A stretch of DNA of 64,000 nt from Collinsella sp. Its GTDB lineage: Bacteria; Actinomycetota; Coriobacteriia; Coriobacteriales; Coriobacteriaceae. Positions 1 through 9,014 of the stretch are shown in pieces. The notes under the pieces are model-generated. The model saw only the letters and a list, made by a program, of their open reading frames with translations, ran no database searches and was not told the origin of the DNA. Location: positions 1 to 64,000 of the forward strand of contig JAUMOL010000011.1 of NCBI GenBank assembly GCA_031295385.1, read 5' to 3'. Made by a program: the position numbers and the translations under genes. How positions within the stretch are numbered: the stretch's first letter is position 1; every line of letters starts with the position of its first letter.

Positions 1-59
1 TCCCGGCCCGCTTTGGGTCGTCGCGTGCTCGCTACAGAAAAGCTGATTAGAAGTTTGTG

Positions 60-85
60 TGCCGCCCCTTTTGGGCGGCACGTTT
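60..85 (+). terminator. Rho-independent terminator of an off-window upstream gene
   Basis: The sequence gccgcccc-ttt-ggggcggc-like hairpin is followed by a T-rich run. The gene it ends lies before the window. About 45 bases before the hairpin match the region ahead of the terminator near 1017-1045, so the whole end has been duplicated. Confidence 0.75.
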
Positions 86-231
86 TGTATAGGGATTGGG
101 TTGCGGCCATTTGGTTGATGGTTCGGTTATTTGGTTGACGGGGCTTGCTCCGGGTTGGGGCGGCGCCGTTGTTTAGGGGGTACACTGGGTGGCGACTTTT
201 AGTTTATCTACTACCTGATGGGGTGTTTTTT

Positions 232-864
232 ATGGGCAAGAAGTCTCGGGCTCGGGTTGCTGCGGCGGGAACTCGCAAGGATCCTGGTCGTCGGGTTGCC
301 GAGGGTAAAAAGGCCGATCGTGCCGAGAAGGACAAGAAAGTCGGCGCGCATGCTCATCCTGAGTGGGCGCCTCATTTGAATTCGGCTAGTGAGGATTTGA
401 CTGCCAAGTTGTTTACTCTGGTCGAGGTAATTTTGGGCGTGGTGCCCCTTGTGGTTATCGGTTTATTCTTGGCTTCGAAGGACGCCACGAGTGTCGATAA
501 ACTCACCGAGGTCTTTTCGCAGGACCCCTCGATGGTGGTCTCGTTTATTTCTGCGTGCTTGCAGCCGTTTGTGGCGTACATGCTGTATATGGTCTACCGC
601 AAATACTGCGAGGGTGATGCGGGCTTTGCCGCCGGTAACCTGATCGGTCTTTTGTGCTCCGAGATCCTACTGCTCAATATCCCGGGCGTCATCGGTATGG
701 GCATCTTGCTGTGGCGTGTTTGGCGCAACGTCGCCCCGCACTTTGAGAGCTGGTTGTTTGAACGCCGTGCAATGGGCGTGCTGGCAGACATCGCGGGCTC
801 GCTCGTGATTCTAGCCTTGGCGTTTATGTGCGCCACCGCCACCCGAGGTTTCGCGGGCATGTAG
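232..864 (+). CDS. Small polytopic membrane protein, function unknown
   Basis: This 210-residue protein is not one I recognise. The N-terminal 45 residues are rich in Lys, Arg and Ala and should be cytoplasmic. Four hydrophobic stretches follow, at roughly residues 63-85, 102-125, 135-165 and 183-205. I place the start at the ATG at 232, which opens MGKKSRARVA; an in-frame ATG at 145 would add 29 residues with no clear ribosome site. The gene stands alone: a duplicated terminator end lies on each side and a 25-bp inverted repeat follows directly. No catalytic motif is visible. Confidence 0.7.
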   Translation: MGKKSRARVAAAGTRKDPGRRVAEGKKADRAEKDKKVGAHAHPEWAPHLNSASEDLTAKLFTLVEVILGVVPLVVIGLFLASKDATSVDKLTEVFSQDPSMVVSFISACLQPFVAYMLYMVYRKYCEGDAGFAAGNLIGLLCSEILLLNIPGVIGMGILLWRVWRNVAPHFESWLFERRAMGVLADIAGSLVILALAFMCATATRGFAGM

Positions 865-881
865 TCTGTCCTCACCGACCA

Positions 882-967
882 CGGAGCGCAGGGCGGGGAA
901 ACCTTTCCCTCTCGCTCACGGCTTCGCAGGGTCGCGCGAGGCAAAGGTTTCCCCGCCCTGCGCTCCG
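882..967. repeat. Perfect 25-bp inverted repeat with 36-base spacer
   Basis: The arms at 882-906 and 943-967 are exact reverse complements (first ten bases cggagcgcag). The spacer holds a second partial dyad. It starts 17 bases after the stop of the membrane-protein gene. It may act as a terminator or be a dispersed palindromic element; there is no T-run. Confidence 0.85.
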
Positions 968-1016
968 GCGTTGAGTCGTCGCATGCTCGTTACAGAAAAG
1001 CTGATAATAAGTTTGC

Positions 1017-1045
1017 GTGCCGCCCCTTTGGGGCGGCACTTTTTG
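1017..1045 (+). terminator. Duplicated terminator hairpin
   Basis: The stem cgcccc/ggggcg with flanking gtgc/gcac is followed by five Ts. With the preceding 45 bases from about 974 it repeats the segment at 16-85. The rest of the 865-1297 gap shows only these palindromes and no gene I can support. Confidence 0.75.
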
Positions 1046-1297
1046 TGTGGGGTCCCGGTCTTCACAATTTCCGTCAAGCTTTTGGTCAGGTTTTGGTTAG
1101 TTGGCGGGTTGGTGGAAGGGCAAAAGATTATTCGACAAAATAGCTCAGAGAAAGTGCTGGTAGGGGAGTTGTTGAGGTTTTCGACAGCTTTTGTCAACAA
1201 GAAACTTTGCGGCTATTGCTACGGATTGCGTTGCCGTGGCCTTGGCGGTGCGGGATGCTGGGCGTAAGCGTCGAATGCTCCGATTTTGGAGGCCAGC

Positions 1298-1720
1298 ATG
1301 GACCTGTTTCTTGAGACTCCGCAGCAACAAGCTGAGCGCATGTTGCGTCAGCAGCAACGGCTCATGGAGATGCAAATGCAAGGGGTAGCCGCCCAGCCCC
1401 CTGCGCAAAATGCCACGCCTGCGGTTTCGCCTGCGGGCGGATCGGCGCCAGAAAACTATTCCGTACAACAAGATTCATATGCGCAGGAGCTTGCGTTCGA
1501 CAAGCGCCGCACACGTCACCGCCGCGTGGGCCAGCGCCTGCGCACGTTAGCGATGATCGTGCTGATCCCGTTGGGACTCGCGGCAATCTTCTTGGCCTCA
1601 TATGCCCTCACGTGCATTCTCAACGGCGCCTCGCCCAGTGAGGTGCTTCAGCACTTGGCAGCTCTCGGCCAGCGCCTAGGCGACGTCATAACAACCATCC
1701 GCGCCGGCTGGGAGAGTTAG
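1298..1720 (+). CDS. Single-pass membrane protein, function unknown
   Basis: The 140-residue product begins with a Gln/Met-rich, probably coiled segment (residues 8-35), then a low-complexity Ala/Pro/Ser linker, a basic patch near residues 70-82 and one transmembrane helix near 85-112. The ATG at 1298 is preceded by GGAGG at the right spacing, so I prefer it to the upstream TTG at 1286. I do not recognise the family. It could tether a cytoplasmic partner to the membrane, but nothing in the neighbourhood identifies one. Confidence 0.7.
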   Translation: MDLFLETPQQQAERMLRQQQRLMEMQMQGVAAQPPAQNATPAVSPAGGSAPENYSVQQDSYAQELAFDKRRTRHRRVGQRLRTLAMIVLIPLGLAAIFLASYALTCILNGASPSEVLQHLAALGQRLGDVITTIRAGWES

Positions 1721-1843
1721 CGTTTGTCACATTAGGACTTCTAGGGTGTAGGGATTATCGCCACGAGCAGAATTCTTGCATCCTGTAGGTCCTGTCGTGC
1801 GACTGAATAGTATTATTGAAGATGAATAATAATAGGATTTGCT

Positions 1844-2374
1844 ATGTATAAGCAGGATTTAGAGCAGACTCTTTTGGGTATTGACGAAGAGGCGGAGCTG
1901 GAAATAGGTCCAAGAGACGACAGGCCGAGCGTTGTATTGGTGGGAGGAAGCGCTTTCATGCTAAACGATGTGACGAATCGGTCGGTTACACATGACATTG
2001 ATGTGTTTGAGGCAGACAGGTGCCTCCGCGAGATCATAGCTCGATACCCCGAGGTGAATGGTATGGCGGTGGCATATTGTAATCAGATGCCATTCAATTA
2101 CGAAGATCGTTTGATTCCCTTGAAGATTGGGGCGCGTTTTATCAGGTACTTTACGCCATCTTTGGAGGACCTGGCGGTGATGAAGCTTTATGCCTATCGT
2201 CCGAACGACATCGTCGATCTTCATAGTCAGGCATTCGTTGACCGACTTGATTGGGATCTGCTCGAGCGGCTTATATTCGACGAGGGAGAGGCTCTGGCAT
2301 CGTCGCCCTCGGAGCGGAGTTATCAAGAGATGGTCTGCGCATACAGGCAATACAAAAAGGAGGTGCTCGGTTGA
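1844..2374 (+). CDS. DUF6036/AbiEii-like nucleotidyltransferase, putative toxin
   Basis: The 176-residue protein has the nucleotidyltransferase signature: a VLVGGSAFML glycine loop near residues 31-40 and a DIDVF metal-binding aspartate pair near 51-55. A later DLAVMKLYAYRPNDIVDL segment is typical of DUF6036/AbiEii-type enzymes. This superfamily includes toxins that modify tRNA. It overlaps the next gene by four bases (TTGA), so the two are translationally coupled. Local GC is clearly lower than in the flanking genes, which suggests transfer. The toxin role is inference from family and pairing. Confidence 0.75.
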   Translation: MYKQDLEQTLLGIDEEAELEIGPRDDRPSVVLVGGSAFMLNDVTNRSVTHDIDVFEADRCLREIIARYPEVNGMAVAYCNQMPFNYEDRLIPLKIGARFIRYFTPSLEDLAVMKLYAYRPNDIVDLHSQAFVDRLDWDLLERLIFDEGEALASSPSERSYQEMVCAYRQYKKEVLG

Positions 2375-2934
2375 ATCTGACTTTTGAGGGATTTTTGAAA
2401 GGCTATTGCCGAGAGCTATCCGGACAGCAGTCGCTGAGTTTTAGAAAACTGGTTGAGCAGGCGACGACGGTTGCGCCGCGCGTGGCGGAGCCTCTGTTTT
2501 TGCTCGCTTTGGCGCAGGGAAAAGCCGAATACGTTCTGGGTTTATCCGAGGGCTCGTGGATGGAAGAGAGCTATCGAGGTGTTTTGTCTCTGTATGGCCA
2601 AGCGGGTAGCCTGGCATCTCTATGCGCCGAGGATAAGCTCCCCAATCGTTACGCCAACGTTTGGCACGCGTATAGAGGGGTGAAAGAAAAGCCAGCGGCC
2701 GACAGAAGGGTGAACGCCCTGATGAGAAAGAGAACACTGGAAGCATTGGAGGAATCGGGTGTAACGCGCTATGGCATCTGCCGTGCTCTGCACCTGAATA
2801 AAGGAAACGTATACGCATACTTGGCCGGCGATGACTCAAAGGTGAGCAGGAAAACGGCGCGCCGCATTATGGAATATGCGGAGGAGAGGGGCACCCAAGA
2901 AGGGGCCGGGCGCCCGGTGCGTGTGGCGGGGTAA
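2371..2934 (+). CDS. Helix-turn-helix partner of the nucleotidyltransferase, putative antitoxin
   Basis: The 187-residue protein starts at a TTG at 2371 that overlaps the stop of the preceding gene; GGAGG lies seven bases upstream. An upstream in-frame start at 2251 would run deep into the nucleotidyltransferase and is not credible. Residues 1-110 are helical and unassigned. The C-terminus (about 118-170) reads as a helix-turn-helix, with GVTRYGICRALHLNKGNVYA forming the likely recognition region. Coupling suggests an antitoxin or repressor. Canonical AbiEi carries its winged helix at the N-terminus, so the layout here differs. Confidence 0.65.
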   Translation: MNLTFEGFLKGYCRELSGQQSLSFRKLVEQATTVAPRVAEPLFLLALAQGKAEYVLGLSEGSWMEESYRGVLSLYGQAGSLASLCAEDKLPNRYANVWHAYRGVKEKPAADRRVNALMRKRTLEALEESGVTRYGICRALHLNKGNVYAYLAGDDSKVSRKTARRIMEYAEERGTQEGAGRPVRVAG

Positions 2935-2985
2935 GATTGATCGCGGTTTTGATTGGTGATCGATTGAGTTTGTTGGGCGGAGTCT

Positions 2986-4341
2986 ATGTCTGCTATTGAT
3001 ATTGCGCTTGTTGTGATTGCCTTGGTGGCGGTGGGAGTTGCTGTGGTTTGCGCCCTGCAGCTTAAAAGCCTTCGTGCCGAGCTGCGGGAGCGCGGCGATA
3101 GCGGGGCAGAGATGCTGGCCGCGCTCGAGCAGGCCAATAGCACGCTCGATGCCCTCAACGTCGCGCTGGCAGAAACCCGCCGCACGGCAAATGCCATCGC
3201 GCAGCAGCAGACGACCGACGCCGCCGTGGAGCAGCAACGCTACCTGACCATTGCGCGCGAGTTCTCGCAGGCTGGCGACCGTATGGATGACCTGCGCCGT
3301 GAGACAGCCCAACAGCTTGGCGCCAACCGCGAGGGCATCGAGCACCGCCTGGACAAGGTGCGCGAGACGGTCGATGCCCAGCTGGGTGCCATCCGCAAGG
3401 ACAACAACGTGCAGCTGGATCAGATGCGCGCGACGGTGGACGAGAAACTTTCCCGTACGCTCAACGATCGCCTGTCTGCATCGTTTAAGCAGGTAAGCGA
3501 CCAGCTTGAGGCCGTGTACAAGGGTCTGGGCGACATGCAGTCTATCGCCACCGGCGTGGGCGACCTTAAGCGCGTGCTGGGCAACGTCAAGGCGCGCGGC
3601 ATTTTGGGCGAGGTGCAGCTGGGCGCGATCCTGGCGGACATCCTTACGCCCGACCAGTATCTGGAAAACGTGGCCACCAAGCCCGGCGCCTCGGAGCGCG
3701 TTGAGTTTGCCGTCAAGCTGCCGGTAGACGAGGGCGATCCCGTGCTACTGCCGATTGACTCCAAATTCCCGGGCGACGCGTACGAGCATCTGCTCGACGC
3801 CCAGGAGTCGGGTGACGCTGAGGCCGTCGTCGCTGCGCGCAAGACGCTCGATGCGATGGTGAAACGCGAGGCAAAGGACATCTGCGAAAAGTACCTGAGC
3901 GTGCCCGCGACGACCAACTTTGGCATTCTGTTCGTGCCGTTTGAGGGTCTGTACGCCGAGGTCGTCAGCCGCCCCGGGCTTATCGAGACCCTGGGCCGCG
4001 ACTATCACGTCAACGTTGCCGGCCCCAGCACCATGGCGGCCATCCTCAACAGCCTGCAGATGAGCTATCAGACGTTTAGGCTGCAAAAACGCACCGATGA
4101 CGTGCTGCGCGTGCTTTCCGCCGTCAAGGCCGAGCTGCCGCGCTATCAGGCGGCGCTGCGTCGCGCGCAGCAGCAGATCGAGACCGCCGGCAAGACGGTC
4201 GAGGGCATTATCACCACACGCACCAACGTTATGGAGCGCAAGCTCAAGGACATCGACGCGCTGGAAGACGCGCGGGAGGCCGACGAGATTTTGGGCTTGG
4301 AGTCCGCGGGCCTGCTCGCAGACCAAGAAGACAAGGACTAG
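2986..4341 (+). CDS. rmuC: DNA recombination protein RmuC
   Basis: The 451-residue protein has an N-terminal membrane helix (about residues 3-25), a long coiled coil (30-190) and the RmuC domain (about 195-400) with the NVKARGILGEVQLG block followed by a DSKFPGDAY block. RmuC proteins limit inversion of short repeats and have a nuclease-like fold; that is family knowledge. Length fits the family. A GGAG-type site precedes the ATG at 2986. The next gene, an ABC exporter, is separated by about 125 bases. Confidence 0.92.
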   Translation: MSAIDIALVVIALVAVGVAVVCALQLKSLRAELRERGDSGAEMLAALEQANSTLDALNVALAETRRTANAIAQQQTTDAAVEQQRYLTIAREFSQAGDRMDDLRRETAQQLGANREGIEHRLDKVRETVDAQLGAIRKDNNVQLDQMRATVDEKLSRTLNDRLSASFKQVSDQLEAVYKGLGDMQSIATGVGDLKRVLGNVKARGILGEVQLGAILADILTPDQYLENVATKPGASERVEFAVKLPVDEGDPVLLPIDSKFPGDAYEHLLDAQESGDAEAVVAARKTLDAMVKREAKDICEKYLSVPATTNFGILFVPFEGLYAEVVSRPGLIETLGRDYHVNVAGPSTMAAILNSLQMSYQTFRLQKRTDDVLRVLSAVKAELPRYQAALRRAQQQIETAGKTVEGIITTRTNVMERKLKDIDALEDAREADEILGLESAGLLADQEDKD

Positions 4342-4466
4342 CTGCACCTGACGGCGGGGCGTCTGCGCAAGCGCGGAGCGCGAGCGCTTTTCGCGTCGCA
4401 CGTGCCTGAAGCGCGCTTCGGTGTGCAACAATGGCGTTTCGCCCTGCCAGACGCGAAAGGAAGCCC

Positions 4467-6269
4467 ATGTCTCAGAGAAGCACCAGTCCGCTCAAACGCT
4501 CCACCGTGCGCCGCACGCTGCAGCGTTTTTGGGATGTCACGCGCACGCAGCCGCTGATCGTCTTTCTCTCGGTATTTTCGTCGGCGGGCTATATCTTTTT
4601 GCTCACGTTTGCCAACACCTACGTGATGGCGCTTATCGTCGACCGCGTCCAGACCGGCCCCGTGGCGGGCGACCAGGTGCTTGAGGTCTTTGGCCCCTAC
4701 ATTCTGGCGCTCGTGCTCGTTAACCTAGTGGGCCAAATCCTCTCCAAGCTGCAGGACTACACCGTCTACAAGCTCGAGATTGCGGGCAACTATCACCTGG
4801 CGCGCCTGTGCTTTGACACGCTCTCCAATCAATCCATGACATTCCACACCAGTCGCTTTGGCGGATCGCTCGTGAGCCAGACGAGCCGTTTTATGAGCGG
4901 CTACACGGGGCTGGTGGACGTGACGGTGTATTCGCTCATTCCCACTATCACCTCGGTCGTCTGCACGGTGGCGGCGCTCGCCCCGGTGGTGCCGACGTTT
5001 ACCGTGATCCTGGTGGGCATCATGGTCGTCTACATTGCGTTTGTCTGGCTTATGTATAAGCGCATCATGCCGCTTTCGGCCGCGACGTCCGCCGCGCAGA
5101 ACAAGCTGTCGGGCGTGCTGTCCGACGCAGTCACGAATATCCTGGCCGTCAAGACCTGCGGGCGCGAGGACTTTGAGCGCGACCTGTTCGATGCTGCCGA
5201 CCGCGCCGCGCGCGACGCCGAGACGGTTTCGATGCACGCCATGATGCAGCGCAACTTTACGACCTCGGGCCTTATCGTCATTATCATGGCCGTGGTTAGC
5301 GTGTTCGTCGCGGGCGGCAACGCGTGGTTTGGCATCTCTGCCGGCGCGCTCGTCATGATCTTTACCTATACGTACAACCTCACCATGCGTCTGAACTACG
5401 TGAGCTCCATGATGCAGCGCATCAACCGCGCGCTGGGCGATGCGGCCGAGATGACGCGCGTGCTGGACGAGCCGTGTCTGGTGGCAGACGACGAGAACGC
5501 CCCCGAGCTCAAGGTGAGCGAGGGCGCGATTGATTTTGAGCACTTGAGCTTTGCATACCGTGATGCCGCGGCGGGCGAGAGCGTGTTCGACGACCTGACG
5601 CTCCATGTGGCGGCGGGCCAGCGCGTGGGCCTGGTGGGCAAATCGGGCTCGGGCAAGACGACACTCACCAAGCTGTTGCTGCGCCTGGACGACGTACAGG
5701 TCGGCCGCGTGCTCGTGGACGGCCAGGACGTTTCGCGCTGCACGCAGCAGAGCCTGCGCCGCCAAGTTGCCTACGTGCCGCAGGAGGCGCTGCTGTTCCA
5801 TCGCTCCATTCGCGAGAATATCGCCTACGGCCGCCCCGACGCTACCGACGAGCAGATCCGCGAAGCGGCTCGCTTGGCTAATGCGACCGAGTTTATCGAC
5901 CGCCTGCCCCGTGGCTTTGACACCATGGTGGGCGAGCGGGGCGTTAAGCTTTCGGGCGGCCAGCGCCAGCGCGTGGCCATTGCCCGCGCTATTCTGACCG
6001 ATGCGCCGATCCTGGTGCTCGACGAGGCGACGTCTGCCTTGGACAGCGAGTCCGAGGCGCTGGTGCAGGAGGCGCTCGAGAACCTGATGCGCGGCCGCAC
6101 CTCCATTGTGGTGGCACATCGCCTGTCCACCGTGGCGGCGCTCGACCGCATCGTGGTACTGGCGGACGGCGAGATTGTCGAGGACGGTACGCATGCGCAG
6201 CTTGTCGAGGCTGGCGGCGAGTACGCAAGCCTGTGGGGCCGCCAGACCGGCGCATTTTTGGAGGCGTAA
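4467..6269 (+). CDS. ABC exporter half-transporter (membrane and ATPase domains fused)
   Basis: The 600-residue protein has an exporter membrane domain with about six helices (residues 30-310) and a C-terminal ATPase. Visible motifs are Walker A GKSGSGKTT (near 390), the signature LSGGQRQRVAIA (near 495), Walker B ILVLDEATSALD (near 515) and the switch His in VAHRLST. It should act as a dimer; a partner gene is not adjacent, so a homodimer is likely. Substrate is not readable (lipid, peptide or drug). I chose the ATG at 4467 behind GAAAGGA over the ATG at 4431. Confidence 0.9.
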   Translation: MSQRSTSPLKRSTVRRTLQRFWDVTRTQPLIVFLSVFSSAGYIFLLTFANTYVMALIVDRVQTGPVAGDQVLEVFGPYILALVLVNLVGQILSKLQDYTVYKLEIAGNYHLARLCFDTLSNQSMTFHTSRFGGSLVSQTSRFMSGYTGLVDVTVYSLIPTITSVVCTVAALAPVVPTFTVILVGIMVVYIAFVWLMYKRIMPLSAATSAAQNKLSGVLSDAVTNILAVKTCGREDFERDLFDAADRAARDAETVSMHAMMQRNFTTSGLIVIIMAVVSVFVAGGNAWFGISAGALVMIFTYTYNLTMRLNYVSSMMQRINRALGDAAEMTRVLDEPCLVADDENAPELKVSEGAIDFEHLSFAYRDAAAGESVFDDLTLHVAAGQRVGLVGKSGSGKTTLTKLLLRLDDVQVGRVLVDGQDVSRCTQQSLRRQVAYVPQEALLFHRSIRENIAYGRPDATDEQIREAARLANATEFIDRLPRGFDTMVGERGVKLSGGQRQRVAIARAILTDAPILVLDEATSALDSESEALVQEALENLMRGRTSIVVAHRLSTVAALDRIVVLADGEIVEDGTHAQLVEAGGEYASLWGRQTGAFLEA

Positions 6270-6332
6270 AGACCCCATACGTGGGACAATCGTGCCCATA
6301 GGTTTGTTATGCCGCCGAGCCGAGGAGTCGTT

Positions 6333-6998
6333 ATGCCACGCGAGACCAATGCCGCCAAACGCGAGCGCGCCATCGAGGTGTGCGAGCGCCTTAACCGTCG
6401 CTATGGCCCGGTCGAGTGCTTCTTGGACCACGAGAATCCCTTTAGGCTGCTCATCGCGGTGCTGCTCTCGGCGCAAACGACCGACGCGCAAGTCAACAAG
6501 GTGACGCCGCGGCTGTTTGCCCAGTGGCCCACGCCCGAGGCCATGGCCGGGGCGAGTGTTGCCGACGTGGCGGACACGATCAAGTCGCTTGGCTTCTACA
6601 AGAGCAAGGCCAAACACGCCGTGGAAGCGGCGCAGATGATCGTTGCCGATTACGGCGGTGTAGTGCCGGCGGATATGAAGGAGCTCGTCAAACTGCCGGG
6701 TGTGGGGCGCAAGACGGCGAACATCGTGCTCAACGTGGGGTATGGCATCGTGGAAGGCATCGCGGTGGATACGCACGTCAACCGTATCGCGCATCGCCTG
6801 ATGCTGAGTCCCAAGACGCACGCCAAAGAGCCGCTCAAGACCGAGCAGGATCTGCTCAAGATCTTGCCGCACGAGTATTGGGAGTCGGTCAATCACCAGT
6901 GGATCACCTTTGGCCGCGAAATCTGCGACGCCCGCAAACCCAAGTGCGACGAGTGCCCGCTGGCAGACCTTTGCCCCAGCGTGCGTGTGACGGGATAG
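6333..6998 (+). CDS. nth: Endonuclease III, base-excision DNA glycosylase/AP lyase
   Basis: The 221-residue enzyme removes oxidised pyrimidines. The helix-hairpin-helix LPGVGRKTAN includes the catalytic Lys near residue 127, and VDTHVNR includes the catalytic Asp near 146. The C-terminus has the four-cysteine cluster site C-X6-C-X2-C-X5-C (residues 198, 205, 208, 214). Length is standard. The ATG at 6333 follows GAGGAG; the upstream ATG at 6309 has no such site. Confidence 0.96.
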   Translation: MPRETNAAKRERAIEVCERLNRRYGPVECFLDHENPFRLLIAVLLSAQTTDAQVNKVTPRLFAQWPTPEAMAGASVADVADTIKSLGFYKSKAKHAVEAAQMIVADYGGVVPADMKELVKLPGVGRKTANIVLNVGYGIVEGIAVDTHVNRIAHRLMLSPKTHAKEPLKTEQDLLKILPHEYWESVNHQWITFGREICDARKPKCDECPLADLCPSVRVTG

Positions 6999-7116
6999 GG
7001 CCCGGCACGTTTTGCCGGCACCCGAAGACGGCGACTAATGTTGCGCAACACATTTGGGCCGCGAAGGCTCAATATGATGGCGACAGATGCCGTTTGTTGT
7101 GAGGGGATGCCCGAAT

Positions 7117-7251
7117 ATGTTTTGCACCAAGTGTGGCTCCGAGATGCCCGACGGAACCGATTTTTGCACGAACTGCGGGGCTGGGCATGCGCTTGAGCAG
7201 GAGTATATGTTGCTTCCTGCCGCCTCATGCAAAAATGTGTTGCTAATTTAG
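7117..7251 (+). CDS. Very short zinc-ribbon protein, possibly a truncated remnant
   Basis: The 44-residue frame opens MFCTKCGSEMPDGTDFCTNC, a classic two-CxxC zinc ribbon that normally starts a longer membrane protein. Here the frame loses similarity after about residue 24 and stops at 7251. GAGGGG sits ten bases before the ATG. Either a real mini-protein or the 5' stub of a gene whose remainder was deleted; I favour the stub. Downstream sequence to 7325 carries no continuation that I can see in another frame. Confidence 0.5.
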   Translation: MFCTKCGSEMPDGTDFCTNCGAGHALEQEYMLLPAASCKNVLLI

Positions 7252-7325
7252 AAGCCTATTCAAGCGCGCCGAAGTCGTGGCGTGCTGGCGTAGCATGAAC
7301 AAAAAATCAAGCAATGGAGGGCAAC

Positions 7326-8792
7326 GTGGCAACATTGAAGACGCGGGAGCTTGAAGATTATTTTGAGCGCATTGTGCGCACGCGCGAAGGTGACCTACCT
7401 GGTCGTCGCAAAGGCGACGAATACTTGTCTCAAACCCATGCACTCTACCATGGCGACCCTGCGCCCTGGGCTTTAACGCCAAAGATATTCGATAAGGATA
7501 CGACGGCGCTTCTTAAGGAGGCGGCCGAGCGCATGTACGGCATTATGGACAAGGTGACGCGGGCGTTTTGTTCCGATGCCTCCGTGCGTGCGTGGTTTCG
7601 CATGGATCCGGCTTTTGCTGACCTGTGCGCTATGGATGACGGCTATGATTGCCAGATTCCCCTTGCGCGTGTTGATATCTTTCTTGACGAGGACGCCGGT
7701 TCGTATACGTTTTGCGAGCTCAATACCGACGGCAGTGCTGGAATGGTAGTGACCGATGCGGTCTGTCAGACAGTGCGAATGACGCCTTCCTTTGAGGAGT
7801 TTGCATCCAACCACCCCGGCTTTCGGCAGTACGATCTGTGCGGCAGCTGGATAGATGCACTGTTTGAGACCTATGCAGAGTGGGAGCTGGCCCATCCTCG
7901 TCGCACCGAGGATGGTGCACGATCGGACGACGGGGTCTGCGTTGACGAGGGTCTCTATGCACCGCAATCAAAGATATATCCCGCTTCGGTGGCAATCGTC
8001 GACTATTCGGAAAGCATCGACTTGGAAGATGCAGCTCATTTTGTCGACCTTATGAGGCAGCGGGGTGTAGTCGCGCGCTTTGCGGATGTGCGCGACCTGC
8101 GGATTGGCAAAGGCGAGGGCGGTGCTAGGCGCCTGTGCGATGCCGCTGGTCCCATTGATTGCGTTTGGCGGCGCGCGGTGACCGGCGAGCTGTGGGATAA
8201 GCCGTGCGACGGACGCTCGGCCTTAATCGAGGCTGCCCAAGAAGGGCTTGCATGTATCGTCGGTGGTTTTAGAACGTGGCCGTGTGCGACTAAGACCGTA
8301 TTTGCGTTTTTGTGGTCTCGAGCCGGGCAGTCCTTGTTGAGCCCGGAGGAGCAATCGTTTGTCCGGGAGCATGTGCCCTATACCGAGATTATGGACGAAA
8401 GCACCCAGTTGTCGAGATTTGCCGAAAAGGATCGATGGATCGTCAAGCCGTGCGGCGGCTACAACGCGGTTGGCGTTGTCGCCGGTTTGGATGTCACGGA
8501 ACGGGAATGGTCCCAGGTGCTGGTTCGCGCTGCGGCAGCTGGGGCGATTGTGCAGGAGTATGCTCAGCAGTATCAGACTCCCTGCTTGCGCGGAACGCTT
8601 GTCGATGGGCCGCATCGAGGAGAGGCGCCCAAAGGACTTGTGGATGATCGTGGTTTTGCGCCCGCTTCTAATATGGAAGGCCTGTACCTGTATCGCGGCC
8701 GTTTTGCGGGCGTGTACACACGCGTCGGTTTTGCCAACACCATAGGGGAGTGGACGAGCCGCCTGAACGTTGCGAGCTTTTTTGAGGAATAG
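7326..8792 (+). CDS. Glutathionylspermidine synthase-like ATP-grasp ligase
   Basis: The 488-residue protein resembles the C-terminal synthetase of glutathionylspermidine synthase, a circularly permuted ATP-grasp fold that joins a carboxylate to an amine. Supporting blocks are FCELNTDGSAGM (residues about 124-135), DRWIVKPCGGYNAVGVV (about 374-390) and the closing ARVG-type segment YTRVGFANTIGEW. I prefer the GTG at 7326 with GGAGG six bases upstream; the ATG at 7314 would place that site inside the gene. No amidase domain or polyamine gene is nearby, so the true substrates are unknown. GC is somewhat lower than in the flanks. Confidence 0.75.
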   Translation: MATLKTRELEDYFERIVRTREGDLPGRRKGDEYLSQTHALYHGDPAPWALTPKIFDKDTTALLKEAAERMYGIMDKVTRAFCSDASVRAWFRMDPAFADLCAMDDGYDCQIPLARVDIFLDEDAGSYTFCELNTDGSAGMVVTDAVCQTVRMTPSFEEFASNHPGFRQYDLCGSWIDALFETYAEWELAHPRRTEDGARSDDGVCVDEGLYAPQSKIYPASVAIVDYSESIDLEDAAHFVDLMRQRGVVARFADVRDLRIGKGEGGARRLCDAAGPIDCVWRRAVTGELWDKPCDGRSALIEAAQEGLACIVGGFRTWPCATKTVFAFLWSRAGQSLLSPEEQSFVREHVPYTEIMDESTQLSRFAEKDRWIVKPCGGYNAVGVVAGLDVTEREWSQVLVRAAAAGAIVQEYAQQYQTPCLRGTLVDGPHRGEAPKGLVDDRGFAPASNMEGLYLYRGRFAGVYTRVGFANTIGEWTSRLNVASFFEE

Positions 8793-8961
8793 CCGTTTCT
8801 TGGGGCACCTTCCGTGGTTGCGGCGTTCGACGTGACGGGGAGATTTTGGCGAAGCCGGTGAGTCCAGTACTATCTGGCGTTTTTGTTGCGGGGCTGGGCG
8901 TACGTCTGAGCTGGAGTCCCCTCCATGCGCTACCATGACAGGCAACGAATTTGACGAACGA

Positions 8962-8989
8962 CCCGCCGAGCTTGCCTCGGCGGGCTTTT
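8962..8989 (+). terminator. Terminator after the ATP-grasp gene
   Basis: The stem cccgccgag (8962-8970) pairs with ctcggcggg (8976-8984) and is followed by TTTT. It lies 30 bases ahead of the mfd start. Confidence 0.8.
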
Positions 8990-9014
8990 GTCGTTGCAAT
9001 GCCGGAGGAACAGC

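Noticed and set aside
4725..6896. A 723-residue antisense reading frame
   Set aside because: It is a high-GC shadow of the ABC exporter and nth, which have full motif sets on the plus strand.
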